From an uncultured Clostridia bacterium (lineage in GTDB: Bacteria > Bacillota_A > Clostridia > Oscillospirales > Oscillospiraceae): a stretch of 6,403 nucleotides of DNA. The stretch is from contig CAMJQX010000092.1 of the NCBI GenBank assembly GCA_946408145.1, positions 1-6,403 on the forward strand, given 5' to 3'. Positions 1 through 5,685 of the stretch are shown piece by piece. The position numbers were made by a program, and so were the translations under genes. A model generated the notes under the pieces. That model did not search any database. It was not told the origin of the DNA and saw nothing but the letters and a program-made list of their open reading frames with translations. The stretch's first letter is position 1, and each line of letters opens with the position of its first letter.

Positions 1-2
1 CC

Positions 3-59
3 CTGCTCCGCGAGCGCGTGGAACAGCTCTTCCGTGAGAATGCCGACAGCTTCAATTGA
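3..59 (+). CDS. C-terminal end of an unidentified plus-strand protein (partial)
   Basis: Reading from base 3 gives LLRERVEQLFRENADSFN followed by a TGA stop at 57-59. The peptide is charged and amphipathic, like a C-terminal helix. The stop is followed after 12 bases by a strong hairpin terminator, as expected for a gene end. The rest of the gene lies left of the window, so family and function cannot be named. It is convergent with the FGGY kinase gene, so it is not part of that operon. The call rests on protein-like composition plus the terminator; the other frames here do not give a comparably placed stop. Confidence 0.55.
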   Translation: MLRERVEQLFRENADSFN

Positions 60-71
60 ATCATGCAAACG

Positions 72-102
72 AAAAGGCTGTGACTCACGTCACAGCCTTT
101 TT
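72..102. terminator. Bidirectional rho-independent terminator between convergent genes
   Basis: A perfect 13-bp stem (AAAAGGCTGTGAC at 72-84 pairing with GTCACAGCCTTTT at 89-101) closes a TCAC tetraloop. The stem is flanked by A-runs on the left and T-runs on the right, so both strands end in a U-tract. It lies 13 bases after the stop of the left plus-strand gene and 17 bases past the stop of the minus-strand FGGY kinase gene, so it probably ends both transcripts. Confidence 0.9.
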
Positions 103-118
103 CGTATATATGGGAGGA

Positions 119-1675
119 TCATCCGATCGTCTCGGTGGCAAGTCGCTCAACCGGCAGCGCTTTGCGGTAGCCCGCAAGGAAACGGTTGAAGCCCTCGACG
201 TCGGCCGGGTCCGCCATGAGCGTGCTGGACCTGGCTTCGGCGAAGACCTTGTTGTCCAGATAGTCTGCCAGGCTCTCGCCCTCATCCTTCCAGAGCATGT
301 AGGCGCCGAGCAGGGCCATGCCGTAGGGCCCGCCCTCGCCCGCCGTCTCCATCACGGAGACCGGCGCGCCGACCGCGGCGGAGAGCATGCGCTGGCCCAC
401 CTCCGGGGTCTTGAAAAAGCCGCCGTGGCCGTAGAGCTTATCGATGGCCACCTGCTCGGTCTGCGTTAGGATATCGAGGCCGATCTTCAGCGTAGAGAGT
501 GCGGAGAGCAGATGCGTGCGCATGAAATTCGCCAGCGTGAAGCGGGCGTCCGGCGTACGCGCGAAGAGCGGCCGCCCCTCGTCCAGATCGGTCACGCCCT
601 CTCCGGAAAAATAGTTGTAACTCAGAAGGCCGCCGCAGTCTGCGTCGCCCTCGAGCGCTTTGCGGAAAAGCAGCGTGAAGAGCTTGCCCTTGTCCTGCGG
701 CGCGCCGATGGCCGCGGCGAACTCGCCGAGGAGATTGACCCAGGCGTTGATGTCCGAGGTACAGTTGTTGCAGTGTACCATGGCGACCGGAGCGCCGTCC
801 GGCGTGGTGACCATGTCGATCTCGCGATGGACGCCGAGCGGCTTCTCGGTGACGATCATCGCAAAGTCAGAGGTGCCTGCGGAGACGTTGCCGGTGCGCG
901 GGCGGACGGAGTTGGTAGCCGTCATGCCGGTGCCGGCGTCGCCCTCGCAGGGGGCCACGGGGATGCCGGGCTGCAGCACGCCGCTCGGATCGAGGAACTT
1001 CGCGCCCTCTGCCGTCAAGGTTCCGCCGCAGGCGCCGGCGGGGACGACCTTCGGCAGGATCGCGCGCAGCTCCACCCCGGTCAGCGCCTTGAACTTCTGC
1101 AGCATGCCCTCGTCATAGTCGCACCTGGCGCTGTCGATCGGGAACATGCCCGAAGCCTCGCCCACGCCCATCAGCTTTTCGCCGGTGAGCCGCCAGTGGA
1201 TATAGCCCGCAAGCGTGGTCAGATACGCGATGTCCTTCACATGCTCCTCGCCGTTGAGCATGGCCTGGTACAGGTGGGCAATGCTCCAGCGCTGGGGAAT
1301 GTTGAAATCAAAGAGCGAAGAGAGCTTTTCGGCCGCCTCGCCGGTGATGGTGTTGCGCCAGGTGCGGAACTCCGCAAGCTGCTTTCCCTCGGCGTCGAAG
1401 GGCAGATAGCCGTGCATCATCGCGGAGACGCCGATCGCGCCGACCGTGCGCAGCTCCTCGCCGAATCTGGCCTTCACGTCCTCGCGCAGTCTGGCGAAGC
1501 AGGTCTGCAGGCCCGTGTGCACCATGTCCATCGAATAGGTCCAGATGCCGTTCACCAGCTGGTTTTCCCACTCAAAGTCGCCGGAGGCAACGGGCAGGTG
1601 CCGCTCGTCGATCAGAACGGCCTTGATGCGGGTGGAACCGAGCTCAATGCCCAGCACGGTGTTTTTCAGTTCCAT
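119..1675 (-). CDS. FGGY-family carbohydrate kinase (xylulokinase/ribulokinase-like)
   Basis: A 518-residue cytoplasmic sugar kinase of the FGGY family, which transfers the ATP gamma-phosphate to a pentose, ketose or polyol; the length fits the family. Seen in the sequence: the N-terminal phosphate-1 loop [14 protein letters not shown] (10-23), with Glu11 where many relatives have Asp; RTWRN (104-108); GDAGTGM (245-251), whose Asp246 is the likely catalytic base; the phosphate-2 loop GNVSAGTSD (262-270); and the C-terminal adenosine region GHGGFF...Q (416-428) with [17 protein letters not shown] (443-459). The start has an AAGGGGA ribosome binding site at 1681-1687. It is the last gene of the minus operon, 21 bp after the lipoprotein. 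The overall pattern recalls kinases found in clostridial arabinose or xylose loci, but no isomerase, epimerase or sugar transporter is in the window, so the substrate (L-ribulose, D-xylulose or another) is open. Family assignment is firm; substrate is not. Confidence 0.92.
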   Translation of the reverse strand: MELKNTVLGIELGSTRIKAVLIDERHLPVASGDFEWENQLVNGIWTYSMDMVHTGLQTCFARLREDVKARFGEELRTVGAIGVSAMMHGYLPFDAEGKQLAEFRTWRNTITGEAAEKLSSLFDFNIPQRWSIAHLYQAMLNGEEHVKDIAYLTTLAGYIHWRLTGEKLMGVGEASGMFPIDSARCDYDEGMLQKFKALTGVELRAILPKVVPAGACGGTLTAEGAKFLDPSGVLQPGIPVAPCEGDAGTGMTATNSVRPRTGNVSAGTSDFAMIVTEKPLGVHREIDMVTTPDGAPVAMVHCNNCTSDINAWVNLLGEFAAAIGAPQDKGKLFTLLFRKALEGDADCGGLLSYNYFSGEGVTDLDEGRPLFARTPDARFTLANFMRTHLLSALSTLKIGLDILTQTEQVAIDKLYGHGGFFKTPEVGQRMLSAAVGAPVSVMETAGEGGPYGMALLGAYMLWKDEGESLADYLDNKVFAEARSSTLMADPADVEGFNRFLAGYRKALPVERLATETIG

Positions 1676-1696
1676 AGTACTCCCCTTCTTTGTATC

Positions 1697-2356
1697 TTAT
1701 CCGGTCGTATCTTCCAGCAGATCAAGGCATGCATGCTCGACGCTCAGGCAGTAGTAGAGCGGCGCGTCCGCCGGGATCGCGATATCCTTGCAGCTGAGGC
1801 TGTGCAGCTCCCCATCGGCGGTGGTCGCGGTATACCTGAGCTCCGCCTTGTCGCCCTTCCTGCTGACGCTCAGCTCGATCAGCGCGCCGTTGAGGTCGCG
1901 CGTGAAGCTCTCCCAGCTCCAATCGCTCTCCATTTTGGCGTCCTTGAGGCCGTCGCCTGTGCCGAAATGGTCTGCCCGGATCGCGGCGTACTCGGTGTAG
2001 GCCTCGTCGTCCTCGGTCGAATGCCCCTCAGGTGTGGATTGGAGGATCACGATAAAGCTGTTCCACATGCCGAGGCCGTCGGTATAGAAGTAGAAGCGCT
2101 GCGTGACGGTCCCTCGGTCGGGGACCTCCCGGACGTCGGAATAGACCGAGCGGTATTCGGCCCGACAGTCCAGGCTGCCCAGAAGCGTCCCCTGCGGCTC
2201 GACGCCGCTGTTGTCGAAGAGGTACTGCACGGGCGTCGACACCGGCGGAAGCTCAATCTCTTCCTCCGGTCCCGTCTCTGTCTCCGTCTGCCGCCCGCAG
2301 GCGGAGAGGGAGAAAAGCATCAGCAGCGCGAGAAGCGCGGAAAGAAGCTTTTTCAT
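1697..2356 (-). CDS. Secreted lipoprotein with a carbohydrate-binding-like beta-sandwich pattern
   Basis: A 219-residue exported lipoprotein. The N-terminus MKKLLSALLALLMLFSLSAC is a type II signal peptide with lipobox LSAC; Cys20 would be lipidated. An acidic linker follows (TETETGPEEEIE, 24-35). The remainder (about 42-214) has spaced elements FYFYTDGLGMWNSFIVIL (88-105), EYAAIRADHFGTGDG (122-136), WESFTRDLNGA (148-158), TATTADGE (176-183) and YYCLSVEHACLDLL (201-214). From memory this order resembles a beta-sandwich module common in Bacteroidetes and some Firmicutes surface proteins (NWNNF...EYxVLRADNYGWG...WDTFKxDMNGA...TxxDGxxY...LTVExxHL). I cannot confirm it by profile search. The start ATG overlaps the stop of the upstream kinase-like gene as ATGA, which implies translational coupling and explains the weak ribosome binding site. 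A role in sensing or holding a glycan is inference. No catalytic motif is recognised. Confidence 0.85.
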   Translation of the reverse strand: MKKLLSALLALLMLFSLSACGRQTETETGPEEEIELPPVSTPVQYLFDNSGVEPQGTLLGSLDCRAEYRSVYSDVREVPDRGTVTQRFYFYTDGLGMWNSFIVILQSTPEGHSTEDDEAYTEYAAIRADHFGTGDGLKDAKMESDWSWESFTRDLNGALIELSVSRKGDKAELRYTATTADGELHSLSCKDIAIPADAPLYYCLSVEHACLDLLEDTTG

Positions 2357-2946
2357 TCTGCCTGCATGGATTCAAGGCAGGCCTTGATGATCTTCACGGC
2401 GCCCTGTACGCCGACCTTGTCGCTGTTGATGCACAGATCGTAATACTGCCGGTCGCCCCAGTCCTGATCGGTATAATAGCGGTAGTAGCTGGAGCGGTCC
2501 TTGTCCACCTGACGGATCAGCTTTCTGGCCTGATCCTCGCTCAGATCACGCCGCTTCATCATCTCGCGAATGCGGCTCTCCTCACTCGCCTGAATGAAGA
2601 CGCGCAGCAGGTCGCCGCGATTGCGCAGCACATAGTCCGCGCAGCGGCCGACAAAGATGGCGTTGCCCTGCTCGGCAAGGCTGCGGATCGCCTCAAACTG
2701 GGCAGCCGCGACCTGCATGTTCAGGCGGAAGCTCTCCCCCATCCCCACGAAGTTGGGAACCGGGACAACGTAGGGCGAGACGCGTTTTTCATCGAAGGAA
2801 TCCATGACTTCCCGGCTGAAATGCGAGCTCTCAGCCGCGTGATCCACGATCTCCTTGTCATAGCAGGCATAGCCCAGCTCCTCCGCAAGCGCGCGGGCGA
2901 TCTCATGGCCGCCGCTGCCGTGTTCTCTGCCGATGGCGATGATCAT
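2353..2946 (-). CDS. Cytidylate kinase-like family protein
   Basis: A 197-residue cytoplasmic P-loop protein of the cytidylate kinase-like group (Pfam Cytidylate_kin2 type). It opens with MIIAIGREHGSGGHEIA; residues 6-13 (GREHGSGG) form a variant phosphate loop lacking the usual GKS/GKT ending, which is typical of this group. Further signatures are NAIFVGRCADYVL (95-107), a lid-like RRDLSEDQARKLI (132-144), DKDRSSYYRYYT (148-159), WGD (163-165) and YYDLCINS (168-175). The start has an ideal AGGAGG at 2954-2959, 7 bases before ATG and overlapping the stop of the deacetylase gene, so the two are coupled. Relatives are common in Clostridia, but their physiological substrate is not established, and this is not the housekeeping Cmk. 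Why it sits between two exported proteins is unclear. Confidence 0.92.
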   Translation of the reverse strand: MIIAIGREHGSGGHEIARALAEELGYACYDKEIVDHAAESSHFSREVMDSFDEKRVSPYVVPVPNFVGMGESFRLNMQVAAAQFEAIRSLAEQGNAIFVGRCADYVLRNRGDLLRVFIQASEESRIREMMKRRDLSEDQARKLIRQVDKDRSSYYRYYTDQDWGDRQYYDLCINSDKVGVQGAVKIIKACLESMQAE

Positions 2947-2958
2947 AGTATTACCTCC

Positions 2959-4215
2959 TCACTGGTTGATCAGCTTTTCGTAGGTGGTGATGCTCGTGCC
3001 GCGCGGGATGAAGATGCGCCAGAGGATCACGGGATCGTCGCTGCCGGTCACAAAGGTCGGGCCGGACATCTTCACGCCGAAGCGATAGGTCTCGCGCGTC
3101 ACGCTGTAGGTCAGCTCCGTGGCCTTGCCCTCCGGGTAGGAGACCACGAAGGGTTCCTTCCCGATCTGCCGCACGAGCATGAGCTTTGAGCCCTCAAGCT
3201 CGCGGTGGGTGGAGGCCTCGCCCAGGATGCCCATGTCGAGATGCTCCTCGGTGTGGCTCTGGATGGAGCAGAGGCCGGAGGCGTCCATCTCCCGCAGGTT
3301 GTCCCAGGTCAGGTACTGTTCGAGGTTGGAATAGCCGGAGCCCTCGGGGCGGCTCAGGTAGTTGGTGATGATGAAGAAGGTCGCCTTGACATTGTACTTC
3401 TGCAGCAGCGGGAAGAGGATGTTGTAGTTGCAGACATAGCCGTCGTCAAAGGTCAGGATAATGGGCTTGTCGTAGTCCTCGACATGCTCCAGATCCTCAA
3501 ACCAGATCGGATCCCAGCCATTGTCGAGCAGGTAAACGATCTGCTCTTCCATCTCCGCCGGGGTCACGAACAGGCTCGGCATGGTCCAGGCGTAGTCGTT
3601 GACGCCATGGTACATGAGGATCGGCACCTTGTAGCCCTCGGGCAGCGCCCAGTCGCCCGCGCCGGGCGTGCAGTAGAGGTGCTCGTTCTCCTCGTCGAGG
3701 AAGACAGAGATCTCCAGCGCGTCGCAGAAGGCCTGCACCGGCACCCAGGGCTCCCGTTGATAGGCGGCGGGCACGGGGTCCATGCTCACGCGCTTGTCGC
3801 CGTAGACGAGCTCGCTCCCGCCGAGGGCAAAGCGCACATCCTTCTTTCTCCACACGAAGGAGACCGCGTCCTCGTCCACTGTCACCTCAAGCCCCAGAGC
3901 CTCGGCGACCTCGGCAAGGCGCATGTACTCGGCGTCGTTTTTGATGACGGTTCCGGAGGCAAGCTGCTTCCCGTCCACGGTCACGGCCCTTCCCGCGGGA
4001 AGCGCGGGCTCGGGCGTGGGCTCCGGCGTAGGTTCCGGCGTGGGTTCCGGAGTGGGTTCCGGCGTCGGCTCGGGCGTGGGCACCGGTGTCGGCTGCACAA
4101 GCGTGGACGGAAGATGAAACAGCGCCTCGCCGATCCCGTTGGAGCAGCTGGACGGCAGGAGGATCATGACGAGCAGAGCCAGTATGATCAATGTGATTTT
4201 GGTCGTTCTTCTCAA
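2959..4215 (-). CDS. Membrane-anchored or secreted polysaccharide deacetylase with Pro-Thr-Glu stalk
   Basis: A 418-residue exported carbohydrate esterase 4 (NodB-fold) protein, expected to remove N-acetyl groups from peptidoglycan or another surface glycan. Order: hydrophobic export or anchor segment (7-21); PTPEPT repeat stalk (42-70); a copper-amine-oxidase-N-like domain with VDGKQL, MRLAEVAEALGLEV and WVPVQAFCDAL (77-185); NodB domain from PILMYHGV (198-205) to the end. Catalytic features: TFDDG at 255-259 (Asp257 probable base, Asp258 metal), SHTEEH with metal ligands His321 and His325, and SYPEG at 359-363 where many members have an Arg-containing motif. The C-terminal LxH motif is not seen; WRIFIPRGTS (399-408) occupies that region. 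The start is TTG: an in-frame TAA stop lies upstream at 4249-4251, no ATG is in frame between, and AGAGGA sits 8 bases before TTG. It is first in the minus operon behind its own promoter. The segment LPSSC at 20-24 is a poor lipobox (Pro at -3), so lipidation is doubtful. Confidence 0.92.
   Translation of the reverse strand: MRRTTKITLIILALLVMILLPSSCSNGIGEALFHLPSTLVQPTPVPTPEPTPEPTPEPTPEPTPEPTPEPALPAGRAVTVDGKQLASGTVIKNDAEYMRLAEVAEALGLEVTVDEDAVSFVWRKKDVRFALGGSELVYGDKRVSMDPVPAAYQREPWVPVQAFCDALEISVFLDEENEHLYCTPGAGDWALPEGYKVPILMYHGVNDYAWTMPSLFVTPAEMEEQIVYLLDNGWDPIWFEDLEHVEDYDKPIILTFDDGYVCNYNILFPLLQKYNVKATFFIITNYLSRPEGSGYSNLEQYLTWDNLREMDASGLCSIQSHTEEHLDMGILGEASTHRELEGSKLMLVRQIGKEPFVVSYPEGKATELTYSVTRETYRFGVKMSGPTFVTGSDDPVILWRIFIPRGTSITTYEKLINQ
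4007..4090 (-). repeat. 12-bp tandem repeat, seven units, encoding Pro-Glu-Pro-Thr
   Basis: Seven near-identical 12-bp units, read on the plus strand as variants of GGTTCCGGCGTG, run without interruption. On the minus strand they encode the PEPT stalk of the polysaccharide deacetylase (about residues 43-70), a likely extended cell-wall-spanning linker. Units differ mainly at third codon positions. Copy number could vary by slippage without breaking frame, since one unit is four codons. Confidence 0.9.
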
Positions 4216-4245
4216 AACAGCATCCTCTTTTGCTTGTTTTTTCCC

Positions 4246-4274
4246 ATTTTAGCACCACCGCGCCGGCAATGCAA
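4246..4274 (-). promoter_or_regulatory. Probable housekeeping promoter of the deacetylase operon
   Basis: On the minus strand TAAAAT (4251-4246) matches the -10 consensus at five of six positions and is preceded by TGC, an extended -10. A partial -35, TTGCAT (4274-4269), lies exactly 17 bp upstream. The start of transcription would fall near 4239, giving a leader of about 24 bases before the TTG start. The weak -35 is offset by the extended -10. Confidence 0.6.
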
Positions 4275-4291
4275 GAAAGATTCTATTGCCG
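4264..4291. promoter_or_regulatory. Inverted repeat overlapping the -35 of the deacetylase promoter (operator candidate)
   Basis: CGGCAAT at 4264-4270 is perfectly complementary to ATTGCCG at 4285-4291. Inside the 14-bp spacer, AGAA (4274-4277) pairs with TTCT (4281-4284). The repeat covers the -35 of the minus-strand promoter and lies upstream of the plus-strand flippase gene, a position suited to a repressor site. No known regulator site is recognised; this is inference from position and symmetry. Confidence 0.4.
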
Positions 4292-4309
4292 CCCCGTATG
4301 ACATACGAT
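4281..4309 (+). promoter_or_regulatory. Possible sporulation-sigma (sigma-E-like) promoter of the flippase gene
   Basis: CATACGAT (4302-4309) matches seven of eight positions of the sigma-E -10 CATACAMT, and with the next base it also fits the sigma-K pattern CATAnnnTA. Fourteen bases upstream, TTCTATT (4281-4287) is a partial match to the sigma-E -35 (CTA against ATA). No good sigma-A alternative is visible. Bacillus spoVB is sigma-E controlled, which fits the gene. Transcription would begin about at the ATG, so the mRNA would be leaderless or nearly so. A tentative call. Confidence 0.3.
4295..4307. promoter_or_regulatory. Perfect 13-bp palindrome CGTATGACATACG upstream of the flippase gene
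   Basis: Two 6-bp arms, CGTATG and CATACG, flank a single A, ending 7 bases before the flippase start codon. It overlaps CATACGAT (4302-4309), which is close to the sigma-E -10 consensus known from Bacillus subtilis. It could be an operator, or the symmetry may be a by-product of the promoter sequence. Confidence 0.4.
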
Positions 4310-4314
4310 AGAGC

Positions 4315-5685
4315 ATGCTATCCAAAACGCTTGTACGAAACACGCTCACGCTCACGGGCGTGTCGCTCCTGATGCGCGGCATCGGCATGGCTTTTCAGTC
4401 CTGGCTTGCGCTGTCTCTGGGCGCTTCCGGGCTCGGATTGTACGAGCTGACGCTTTCGCTCTACAATCTCTGCGCGACACTGGCCATTTCGGGCATACGC
4501 TTTACGGCGACGAGGCTCGTCGCAGAGGAGCTCGGCGGCGGCCGCAGCGGCAGCATCCGCGCGGCCATGCGGCGCTGCCTGGCCTACGGAGGCATATGCG
4601 GTCTGCTCTCCGGCGCGCTGCTGCAGCTTCTGGCCGAGCCGCTCGGCTTTCTCTGGATCGGCGATGCGCGCACCGTGCTCTCGCTGCGCATCGCGGCGCT
4701 GTCCATGCCCTGTATCTCGCTCGGCGCCGCGATCTCCGGGTATTTCACGGCCTGCGGGCGCGTCGGAAAGGCCGCGGCCGTGCATCTGGCGGAACAGCTT
4801 ATGGGCATCGCGCTGATCATGCTGTTGCTGCCGCATGCCGCGGGCGGCGGCATGGAGCGCCGCTGCGCCGCCGTCACGCTCGGGCGGACCGGGGCGGACG
4901 TCTTTTCCGTCCTCCTGATGGCCGCCGTCTATCTGCACGACCGCCGCCGTCATTATCGCCCCGGCGAGAGCGGCGGAAAGCTCTCGTCACGCATGCTGCG
5001 CCTCGCGGTGCCGCTCGCGCTGTCGGCCTACACGCGCAGCGCCCTGACAACGCTGCAGCAGCTTCTGGTCCCGCGCGGCCTTCGCGCAGCAGGTCTGTCC
5101 GCCGACACGGCGCTGGCGGGTTACGGCGTCGTCCAGGGTATGGTCCTGCCGCTGCTGTTTTTCCCCTCCTGCCTGCTCGGCGCGGCCGCCGATCTGATCG
5201 TCCCGGAGCTGACCGCGGCCCAGGTCCGGCGGGAACAGGAGGAAATAGAAAACACCGCCGGAAAGCTCGTGCGCATCAGTCTGCACTACTCTCTGGCGGT
5301 GTCCGCTGTTTTATTGTTCTGCGCCGATCTGCTGGGCGGCCTGCTGTATCACAGCCGGGAGGCCGCGCGCTTTCTGCGCCTGCTCGCGCCCCTGGTGCCG
5401 ATCATGTATACCGACATTGCGGTGGACGGCTGCCTCAAGGGGCTGGGGCAGCAGGTGTGGAGCATGGGCGTCAACATCGTCGAGGCTGCGCTCGGCCTGC
5501 TGCTGATGCTGTTCCTTCTGCCGCGTTACGGCCTCTCAGCCTATCTGGCGCTGCTGTATTTCAGCGAGGCGTTCAACCTCTCGCTCAGCGCGCTCAGGCT
5601 TCGGACCTGCCTGCGTGCCGCTCGCGGCGGCGCTCGTCGCCCTTGTGGAGGATCGGCGAGATGCGCTTGTACAGCAGGAAAGTGA
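4315..5685 (+). CDS. SpoVB-like polysaccharide/lipid-linked oligosaccharide flippase (MATE/MOP superfamily)
   Basis: A 456-residue integral membrane protein with roughly 12-14 hydrophobic segments, of the polysaccharide-transporter branch that includes SpoVB, MurJ-like and Wzx flippases. It would move lipid-linked cell-wall or cortex precursors across the cytoplasmic membrane. Family-like features are the N-terminal start aligned with SpoVB (LVRNTLTLTGVSLLMRGIGM...ASGLGLYEL), the PALSAY-like LAVPLALSAYTRS (230-242), FFPSCLLGAAADLIVPEL (282-299), and the segment APLVPIMYTDIAVDGCLKGLGQQ (358-380), a SpoVB hallmark. ATG 4315 is preferred over the later Met20 because the first residues match the family, but no good ribosome binding site precedes it. 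The last 30 residues (427-456) are Arg/Gly/Cys-rich, unlike the family, and are encoded opposite the 3' end of the RibU gene. SpoVB itself acts in spore cortex synthesis; this could equally serve vegetative wall or capsule, so no symbol is assigned. Confidence 0.88.
   Translation: MLSKTLVRNTLTLTGVSLLMRGIGMAFQSWLALSLGASGLGLYELTLSLYNLCATLAISGIRFTATRLVAEELGGGRSGSIRAAMRRCLAYGGICGLLSGALLQLLAEPLGFLWIGDARTVLSLRIAALSMPCISLGAAISGYFTACGRVGKAAAVHLAEQLMGIALIMLLLPHAAGGGMERRCAAVTLGRTGADVFSVLLMAAVYLHDRRRHYRPGESGGKLSSRMLRLAVPLALSAYTRSALTTLQQLLVPRGLRAAGLSADTALAGYGVVQGMVLPLLFFPSCLLGAAADLIVPELTAAQVRREQEEIENTAGKLVRISLHYSLAVSAVLLFCADLLGGLLYHSREAARFLRLLAPLVPIMYTDIAVDGCLKGLGQQVWSMGVNIVEAALGLLLMLFLLPRYGLSAYLALLYFSEAFNLSLSALRLRTCLRAARGGARRPCGGSARCACTAGK
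5594..5685. other. 92-bp tail-to-tail coding overlap
   Basis: The stop of the minus-strand RibU gene (TGA at 5596-5594) lies inside the plus-strand flippase reading frame, and the flippase stop (5683-5685) lies inside the RibU gene. Both frames are open through the whole stretch. No terminator hairpin is visible between the genes, so the two mRNAs should be complementary at their 3' ends. Confidence 0.85.

Noticed and set aside
1676..1696. Separate promoter for the FGGY kinase in the gap after the lipoprotein
   Set aside because: The 21-bp gap holds a ribosome binding site but is too short for a -35/-10 pair.
512..2443. A 643-codon open frame on the plus strand
   Set aside because: It lies opposite the FGGY kinase, the lipoprotein and the end of the kinase-like gene, all of which have clear motifs. 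Its product is His/Arg/Ala-rich without any recognisable domain, as expected for the antisense of GC-rich coding sequence.
4142..4158. Lipobox in the deacetylase N-terminus (LPSSC)
   Set aside because: Pro at the -3 position is not a normal lipobox residue; the hydrophobic stretch is better read as a signal peptide or membrane anchor.
4245..4247. Upstream ATG (minus strand) as start of an 11-codon leader peptide or an alternative deacetylase start
   Set aside because: It lies at the end of the predicted -10 box, upstream of the expected transcription start, and its frame stops before the deacetylase frame.
3205..4311. A 368-codon plus-strand open frame opposite the deacetylase
   Set aside because: Its Gly/Arg-rich repeats are simply the complement of the PEPT repeat; no domain and no ribosome binding site support it.
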